Of a stretch of DNA of 29,037 nt, positions 24,406 to 29,037 are shown piece by piece (within the stretch, counting starts at the first letter, position 1; every line of letters begins with the position of its first letter). The DNA is from CAZAYB01 sp964489215 (lineage in GTDB: Bacteria > Planctomycetota > Phycisphaerae > Sedimentisphaerales > Anaerohalosphaeraceae), in NCBI GenBank assembly GCA_964489215.1, contig CAZAYB010000008.1, forward strand, positions 1 through 29,037, written 5' to 3'. A program made the position numbers and the translations under genes. The notes below the pieces were generated by a model. That model did no database searches and was not told the DNA's origin. It worked only from the letters and a program-made list of their open reading frames with translations.

Positions 24406-24849
24406 TCAAGTGTTCTTTTCCTTATTGCATGATGAGCATATACCGCTAAGCAGGACCTTTTGGTTTTCGAGTACAAAACCGGGCGGAACTTGTTTAAGCA
24501 AAGGCAAACGGGTTTGTGTAAGACAAATTGTCGATTTGCAAACTTTACATGTGAAATGAGGATGACACTGTCTGCTGTCACAGTTATCAGCAGGTTCGTA
24601 ATAACCTGTTCGGTCTTTGATGTATGCAAGGTGTATGACATCAGCTTCGACAAGTTTTTCAAGCGATCTGTATATTGTAACTTTATCGGGAGAATTCGGT
24701 TTTAATGATTCGGCAATCTGTTCCTGGTTTAAAGGGTTGGGGGCATTTAATAATGAATCCAGCACCGCTAACCGGGCAGAAGTAACCCTTAGCCTTGCAT
24801 CTTTTAAAAACTTGCGAGAATTGGTTTTGCAGGCCCCTGCCTTACTCAT
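24406..24849 (-). CDS. Fur-family metal-dependent transcriptional regulator
   Basis: Repressor of the Fur/Zur/PerR superfamily, 147 residues. The winged-helix domain has the recognition helix PDKVTIYRSLEKLVEADVI (54-72). The dimerisation domain carries HPHFTCKVC (His96, His98, Cys101, Cys104) and a second pair GICSSC (Cys138, Cys141), so the four-cysteine structural zinc site is present. Which metal it senses cannot be read directly. The neighbour suggests zinc or another His-liganded metal. The ATG at 24847-24849 has AGGA nine bases upstream; an ATG at 24867 has none. It overlaps the stop of the upstream membrane protein gene by eight bases (ATGAGTAA), which implies translational coupling. 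It could regulate its own operon through the palindrome at 25735. Confidence 0.9.
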   Translation of the reverse strand: MSKAGACKTNSRKFLKDARLRVTSARLAVLDSLLNAPNPLNQEQIAESLKPNSPDKVTIYRSLEKLVEADVIHLAYIKDRTGYYEPADNCDSRQCHPHFTCKVCKSTICLTQTRLPLLKQVPPGFVLENQKVLLSGICSSCNKEKNT

Positions 24850-25669
24850 CTTCACTTTTCCTGTCATTATGCGAATGGCCGAAAGGACAGGACATCCTTT
24901 GATCTTTATCTCTTATAAATAAAAGCGGGAAAACAATATCACTCACACAACAGGGTATCCATACTGCGATAAAAAGAACAGCAAGAACTCCTGTAAGAGT
25001 GACTGCAGACCATTGCGAAGAAGTGTTCATCAGTATATGAGATGAAGACGCCCAGGTACTTATCAGAACATGGCCTGCATGGGGCAGCTTAGTGTAAGGA
25101 AGAAAGTAGGCGAAAATTATTCCAAGAACGGCAGCTGGGTTGACAATATACCAATCTTCAATAAAACCGATATGAAGTTTTGGCTTGATTTTGAGCTTTG
25201 AATTTTCCTGTGAATTATGATCAAGAACATGATCATGGGCCTGGTGGTCATGGGCGTGATGGTCATGGTCATGTGTCTGCATAGAATCAGCATGTTCATT
25301 TTCATGATCGACAGAATGGTCGTGAGCTGCGTGAATATCTGCATGAGTCGGCAATGCGACACCTAAAATACTCTCACCCAAAAAAGGTATAACAGAATCG
25401 CTCAAAGTTGTTATCCCAACTGCTCCTAACCAGCCGACAAGAAAAACTATAAGAAAATTTCTTGTTTTTTCGTGCATTCTAAAAAGAGAAGCGGTTACAA
25501 CAGCACTTAGGAAAGTGTGCATAGGATGAAAAACGAGAAAAAGACCGTGAGCCTGGTCTCCGGTAAAGTTTCTGAAAATAAGAACGAATACTATGCCCAT
25601 AACTGCACCGAAGATTGTAAACGGACTGTGGCTTTTGAGCTCTAATACAATATGCTTAAACCTGTTCAT
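24842..25669 (-). CDS. Histidine-rich membrane protein, possible metal permease
   Basis: Protein of 275 residues with about six hydrophobic helices (around 15-33, 41-65, 71-98, 173-191, 197-214, 220-252). I do not recognise the family. Between helices 3 and 4 lies a loop (109-151) with 15 histidines, mostly as HDH repeats, of the kind found in zinc, nickel and cobalt transporters. Possible ligands inside or near membranes are HPMH (48-51), HAGH (197-200) and CC (240-241), and the C-terminus has CPFGHSHND. AAAGGA stands six bases before the ATG. The gene is first in an operon with a Fur-family regulator and overlaps it. Import, export or storage of a divalent metal is inferred from composition and context only. 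Confidence 0.8.
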   Translation of the reverse strand: MNRFKHIVLELKSHSPFTIFGAVMGIVFVLIFRNFTGDQAHGLFLVFHPMHTFLSAVVTASLFRMHEKTRNFLIVFLVGWLGAVGITTLSDSVIPFLGESILGVALPTHADIHAAHDHSVDHENEHADSMQTHDHDHHAHDHQAHDHVLDHNSQENSKLKIKPKLHIGFIEDWYIVNPAAVLGIIFAYFLPYTKLPHAGHVLISTWASSSHILMNTSSQWSAVTLTGVLAVLFIAVWIPCCVSDIVFPLLFIRDKDQRMSCPFGHSHNDRKSEDE

Positions 25670-25734
25670 AAATTATCCTTTTAGAGAGAAAATATCATTA
25701 CCGGGTAACAAATCTTTAAACAATGGTACAATAA

Positions 25735-25751
25735 TTGCAACTGAGTTGCAA
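25735..25751. promoter_or_regulatory. Perfect 17-bp palindrome, probable Fur-family operator
   Basis: TTGCAACTGAGTTGCAA consists of two exact 8-base inverted halves around a central G. Fur-family boxes are often described as 7-1-7 palindromes, which this fits in size and symmetry, though not in the classical Fur core. It stands 66 bp upstream of the ATG of the histidine-rich membrane protein/Fur-family operon and about 150 bp from ribF. Autoregulation of the operon is the simplest inference. Confidence 0.6.
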
Positions 25752-25903
25752 ATAAAATCTGAATAATCTTAAGTAGTCTTTGTGAATTTTTTTGTGAGAC
25801 AAGTTAATTTTTTTCATTTTGAATGCTTGCTGATTAAGTCTATCACGCTTAGAATGGCAACTGGTTTAAGAAAAATTATAAGTCAGTAATTATGGAGTTT
25901 TTT

Positions 25904-26884
25904 ATGCGAGTATACGACAAGATTGACAACCTACGAGATATTGAAAAGGGCTGGGCCATTACTATCGGCAATTTCGACGGTGTTCACCTTGGTCATCAAG
26001 AAATAATAGAAAAAGCCCGTTCTGTTGGAAAAAGTCTGTCAGCAAAAGGTGTCGCTGTTGTCACATTTGACCCACATCCTGCGACGATTTTAAGGCCAGA
26101 ACATGGGCCGGGCATATTAACTCCAATGGAAATGAGGATTCATTTACTGGAAAAATTCGGAGTTGACTGCCTTATTATAATGAAAGACTCTTTTGAGATA
26201 CTTAATCTTTCTCCGAAAGAATTCGTTGAAGATTTCCTTTTAAAGTATTTCGGACCCAAAGCTATTGTTGAGGGCCCGAATTTTAGTTTTGGATACGGCA
26301 GGAGCGGAGACATAAGCGTTCTTAAAGAGCTAGGCTCAAATTATGGTATAGAAGTTATTGATGTTCCTGCTATGAGACTGGAAAGCTGGGCTGGCAAAGC
26401 TATTATGTACTCAAGCACTCTTATACGAAACTCCCTTTCCAGAGGCGATGTTGTAACTGCACAAAAAGTTATGGGCAGACCTTACCGGCTTGTCGGTCAG
26501 GCTGTAAAAGGAAGGGGTATCGGGAAAAAACTGGGCTACCCTACTATAAATATCGGGCATACCGACCAGGTAATACCGGCAGAGGGTGTGTATGCAGGTA
26601 TGGTTTATGTAGGAGACAGTTTTGCCGAGGCTTGCACCGCTGAAAAAGTAATGGGCGCTGCTTTTAGTATTGGAAGAGCAAAAACTTTTGTAAAAGATAA
26701 TCCTTTGCTTGTAGAGGCCCACGTTATAGAAAAGGACGTCGGGCAGGTCTACGGCAAATGGGTGGCAATGGACTTTATCAGGGTTATGAGAACCCAAAGA
26801 AGGTTTGAAAATCATGAGGCTCTGAGCAAACAGATCAAAAGGGATGTTGATCAGGTTAAAGGGATTCTGGCTAAAGAAACTTAA
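25904..26884 (+). CDS. ribF: Bifunctional riboflavin kinase/FAD synthetase
   Basis: Makes FMN from riboflavin and ATP, then FAD. The N-terminal nucleotidyltransferase domain has IGNFDGVHLGHQ (21-32) and VVTFDPHPATIL; the ATP-pyrophosphatase-like site continues with EGPNFSFGYGRSG. The C-terminal kinase domain has GRPYRLVGQAVKGRGIGKKLGYPTINIG (from about 190) with the PTxN motif. The length of 326 residues is normal. An ATG at 25892 is in frame, but the GGAG just after it lies six bases before the ATG at 25904, which I choose. It diverges from the His-rich membrane protein operon, with 234 bp between them. Confidence 0.94.
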   Translation: MRVYDKIDNLRDIEKGWAITIGNFDGVHLGHQEIIEKARSVGKSLSAKGVAVVTFDPHPATILRPEHGPGILTPMEMRIHLLEKFGVDCLIIMKDSFEILNLSPKEFVEDFLLKYFGPKAIVEGPNFSFGYGRSGDISVLKELGSNYGIEVIDVPAMRLESWAGKAIMYSSTLIRNSLSRGDVVTAQKVMGRPYRLVGQAVKGRGIGKKLGYPTINIGHTDQVIPAEGVYAGMVYVGDSFAEACTAEKVMGAAFSIGRAKTFVKDNPLLVEAHVIEKDVGQVYGKWVAMDFIRVMRTQRRFENHEALSKQIKRDVDQVKGILAKET

Positions 26885-27022
26885 TCTATAACAACTTTTC
26901 AAAAGCCATAACTTCCTGAAGAAAAAAGGCTTAGAAATTCAAGAAATAAATGTTTGTTGCATTCTGAAGATTTGAGGTTATAATTAATTTGATTATTTAT
27001 GTTCAGTTCAGGAAGATTTTGG

Positions 27023-27760
27023 ATGGAATGGGTACTTTTCAATAAATCAAGGGGGGACCGGTTTGCTTTTATTAGTTTATTGGTTTTGATTTTATCCTTA
27101 AATTCATCAGCTAATTTAGAGAAACAAACCTGGATAGTTCCTTTAACCCAGACAGCGACCTGCATTGAAGCAAACTTTAACCTTGAAAACCCTGTATCGC
27201 TAAGAGATCTGGCAGTATTTTTAAATCAATGGTTGCATGAAGGATCAATAATTGCGGATTTGAACGGTGACGATATCGCTGACATTGATGATCTTTATGA
27301 GTTTTCAGAACAATGGCTTGCAGATTGCCCAAATGTAAAAATGCTGACTTTTGATAATGAAGATTTCACATCCCCTACCGGCACTCAGATCTTATCCACT
27401 ATAGACCAGCAGAACGAGTGGAATTATGACGGCATTATCGTTAAGGGAGCTATTATTGCAGACATAGAACAAAGTTACGAGATACAACTGGTTTGTGCTC
27501 CAGACGGAGAGCTTATCTTTGACGGAGAGTTGGCAGGCGATCCGCTGGGATTGCCAGGGCAATGCATGCCGGGTCTTTCAAAAACCGTTACTACTGCTCA
27601 ACAGGTGCTTGAAGCAAATGTATTGTATCCTTTCATAATCAGATACAGGTCCGGCTGTAATCTGTATTCTCAATATTTTCGTCTGCTGTGGCGTTCTGAA
27701 TCATCAACTATTTATACTATAATTCCTGCTGAGAATCTTTATTTGCCAATTGAAGAATAA
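27023..27760 (+). CDS. Secreted protein with dockerin-like EF-hands and a PA14-like region
   Basis: Protein of 245 residues with an N-terminal signal peptide (basic start, hydrophobic FAFISLLVLILSL at 14-26, possible cleavage after SSA at 30). Residues 55-100 form two dockerin-like halves: a degenerate one (PVSLRDLAVFLNQWL) and one with a full 12-residue calcium loop from Asp79 to Asp90 (DLNGDDIADIDD), each ending in a QWL helix. Residues 105-240 resemble a PA14-type beta domain (CAPDGELIFDGEL, then FRLLWRSESS and IIPAENLY). The function is unknown; attachment or carbohydrate binding outside the cell is an inference. The ATG at 27023 has AGGAAG seven bases upstream and is preferred to the ATG at 26999. 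A small gene follows nine bases downstream. Confidence 0.8.
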   Translation: MEWVLFNKSRGDRFAFISLLVLILSLNSSANLEKQTWIVPLTQTATCIEANFNLENPVSLRDLAVFLNQWLHEGSIIADLNGDDIADIDDLYEFSEQWLADCPNVKMLTFDNEDFTSPTGTQILSTIDQQNEWNYDGIIVKGAIIADIEQSYEIQLVCAPDGELIFDGELAGDPLGLPGQCMPGLSKTVTTAQQVLEANVLYPFIIRYRSGCNLYSQYFRLLWRSESSTIYTIIPAENLYLPIEE

Positions 27761-27769
27761 ATATTCAAA

Positions 27770-28483
27770 ATGCCTCAGAAAAACAAACATCGCGGCCCAG
27801 CGCCAAATGACAAGAAGTTATTTACTCCTTCCAATATCAAAAAAATACAGCTTGCCGTTCACGATTTATGCTGGCTGTTAACCCGAGGATATGCGGTTAA
27901 AAGTTCTGTAAAATTAACGGGTGACCGCTACAAGCTTACCTCTCGACAAAGGCTTGCCCTGCAAAGAGCCAGCTGCAGTCAGCAGCAGGAAGCTAACAGA
28001 GCCCAAAGAAAAGTTGAGGAAAATGAAATCTTTGGATCTGACATTGCAGTGGATGGATACAATCTTTTAATAACAATTGAGGCGGGCTTGTCGGGTGCCG
28101 TTGTATTGAAATGTAAAGATAAAACTTATCGGGATCTTTGCGGACTGCACGGTTCTTACAGGAAAGTGAATGAGACCAAAGCTGCAATCGAATTAGCCTC
28201 AAAAGCCTTTGGAGAATTAAAAGCAGGTCACGTTCAGTGGATTTTTGATAAGCCTGTTTCAAATTCCGGAAAACTTAAGACCATGCTTTATAAATTTATT
28301 CAGGAAAATCAATTAAACTGGGATGTCGAACTGGTTAATAACTCAGACACGAAACTTTGCAAAACCGATGAGGTAGTAATATCCAGTGACAGTAATATAA
28401 TTGATAAATGCAACAGTTGGTTTAATGGTGCCGAATTTATTTTCAAGTATATCACAAACAGCTGGCTGATTGATTTGTCATAA
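27770..28483 (+). CDS. DUF434-type protein of unknown function
   Basis: Soluble protein of 237 residues that I assign from memory to the DUF434 (COG2454-like) family: an N-terminal basic region (HRGPAPNDKKLF), AVHDLCWLLTRGYAVKSSVKL, RYKLTSRQRLALQRA, then AVDGYNLLITIEAGLSGAVVLKCKDKTYRDLCGLHGSYRKV (about 92-132) and FDKPVSNSGKLKTML (about 163-177). The conserved acidic and Asn positions (DGYN, RD, DKPVSNSG) suggest an enzyme, perhaps a nuclease-like fold, but nothing is proven. There is no signal peptide. It begins nine bases after the secreted dockerin-like protein with a weak ribosome binding site and may be cotranscribed. It converges with the diiron protein gene. Confidence 0.78.
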   Translation: MPQKNKHRGPAPNDKKLFTPSNIKKIQLAVHDLCWLLTRGYAVKSSVKLTGDRYKLTSRQRLALQRASCSQQQEANRAQRKVEENEIFGSDIAVDGYNLLITIEAGLSGAVVLKCKDKTYRDLCGLHGSYRKVNETKAAIELASKAFGELKAGHVQWIFDKPVSNSGKLKTMLYKFIQENQLNWDVELVNNSDTKLCKTDEVVISSDSNIIDKCNSWFNGAEFIFKYITNSWLIDLS

Positions 28484-28490
28484 TGAAAGC

Positions 28491-28955
28491 TCAGTCACCT
28501 TTTGGCAAATCAGTTATTTTATCATATTGATTTTGCCATCTGAATTTATGCTTAATTTCCTGTTGTGCCAATTCAAAAAGTACATCCCTGCTCTCGGCAT
28601 CATCAGTTTCTGAAGCCATATCGGCATATAATCTGAAGTCCGCCTCTTCCTTATCAATTGCAAGAAGTATTGCGTCTATATAATCCATATCATCATCCAG
28701 AGCAAACTGAGGCATGGGATATTTATCAGCCATTTCATCTGGGCAAGGTAGAGGGTTGATTACTCTGCCGCGTTTGATCAATTCCAACTCCAGATTTTCC
28801 TTATGATCGCACTCAGCCTGTGCGAAAGTAAGCATAAGGTCCTTGACAGTTTCATCCTCAAACATATCACGTAACTGAAGATAAAAATCATGCGACTGTA
28901 GCTCTCTGTCAATGGCAAATCTTAGAACATTTTCGCCAGTCCATTGATTTTTCAT
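28491..28955 (-). CDS. Rubrerythrin-like ferritin-fold diiron protein
   Basis: Four-helix protein of 154 residues with the diiron ligand pattern of rubrerythrins: Glu18 in RELQSHDFY, Glu48-x-x-His51 in ECDHKEN, Glu103/Glu104 in DKEEADFRLY, and Glu133-x-x-His136 in QQEIKHK. There is no C-terminal rubredoxin domain, so it belongs with the erythrin-only proteins. A role in peroxide or iron handling is likely from the family, mainly in anaerobes or microaerobes. GGGGG stands about nine bases before the ATG. It is the last gene in the window; its promoter should lie in 28956-29037, where I see only AT-rich sequence. Confidence 0.87.
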   Translation of the reverse strand: MKNQWTGENVLRFAIDRELQSHDFYLQLRDMFEDETVKDLMLTFAQAECDHKENLELELIKRGRVINPLPCPDEMADKYPMPQFALDDDMDYIDAILLAIDKEEADFRLYADMASETDDAESRDVLFELAQQEIKHKFRWQNQYDKITDLPKGD

Positions 28956-29037
28956 AACCTATACCCCCTTTCTGAAAATAGAATCCAATTGTATTTTAAC
29001 AGCAATAATAAAGATTGCAAAGCTTAAAATTGAAAAT

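Noticed and set aside
25209..25350. Tandem-repeat-like CAT/ATG-rich stretch
   Set aside because: It is the coding sequence of the His/Asp-rich loop of the membrane protein, not an independent DNA repeat or CRISPR.
26411..26902. Minus-strand frame of 163 codons
   Set aside because: Antisense to ribF.

Overview
The window looks like chromosomal DNA from a planctomycete-type bacterium, most likely of the Phycisphaerae/Sedimentisphaerales kind. This is an inference from gene content, not from a marker phylogeny. The indications are very large signal peptidases I carrying inserted domains, a small secreted protein with a dockerin-like EF-hand pair plus a PA14-like region, an alpha-glucan phosphorylase with a DUF3417-type N-terminus, and moderate to low GC. 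There is one assembly gap of 100 N at 13168-13267, inside gyrA.

Left part (1-10519): an extracellular polysaccharide locus. On the minus strand, in transcription order from the right, are a UbiA-type phosphoribosyltransferase, an NAD-dependent sugar epimerase, gmd, fcl, a UDP-glucuronate 4-epimerase-like enzyme, wecB and a Wzx-like flippase at the left edge. They make precursors (GDP-fucose, ManNAc, probably GalA) and export lipid-linked units. No glycosyltransferase lies in the window, so the locus probably continues leftwards. A Wzz/BY-kinase chain-length regulator (8285-10519) is transcribed divergently. It is preceded by a 600-bp intergenic region with a strong nested hairpin and one copy of a 19-bp repeat; the other copy lies in front of wecB.

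Middle part (10532-17536): housekeeping genes, mostly on the minus strand. They are gyrA-holA, a small unknown gene on the plus strand, and two tandem signal peptidase I genes. Both peptidases have a CxxC...CxxC insertion after the catalytic serine and a roughly 230-residue insertion between the catalytic lysine region and box E. Then on the plus strand come HU, a cold-shock protein, an HNH endonuclease and a PTS EIIA protein, facing the minus-strand alpha-glucan phosphorylase.

Right part (22900-29037): short, AT-rich operons. A GNAT acetyltransferase and rsmG diverge. A Fur-family regulator is translationally coupled to a six-helix, histidine-rich membrane protein, and a perfect 17-bp palindrome of Fur-box size stands upstream of that operon. 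ribF, the secreted dockerin/PA14-like protein, a DUF434-type protein and a rubrerythrin-like diiron protein follow.

The best candidates for undescribed biology are the insertion-bearing tandem signal peptidases, the Fur plus His-rich membrane protein pair with its palindrome, and the structured leader of the BY-kinase gene. No CRISPR array, tRNA, rRNA or complete insertion sequence was seen.
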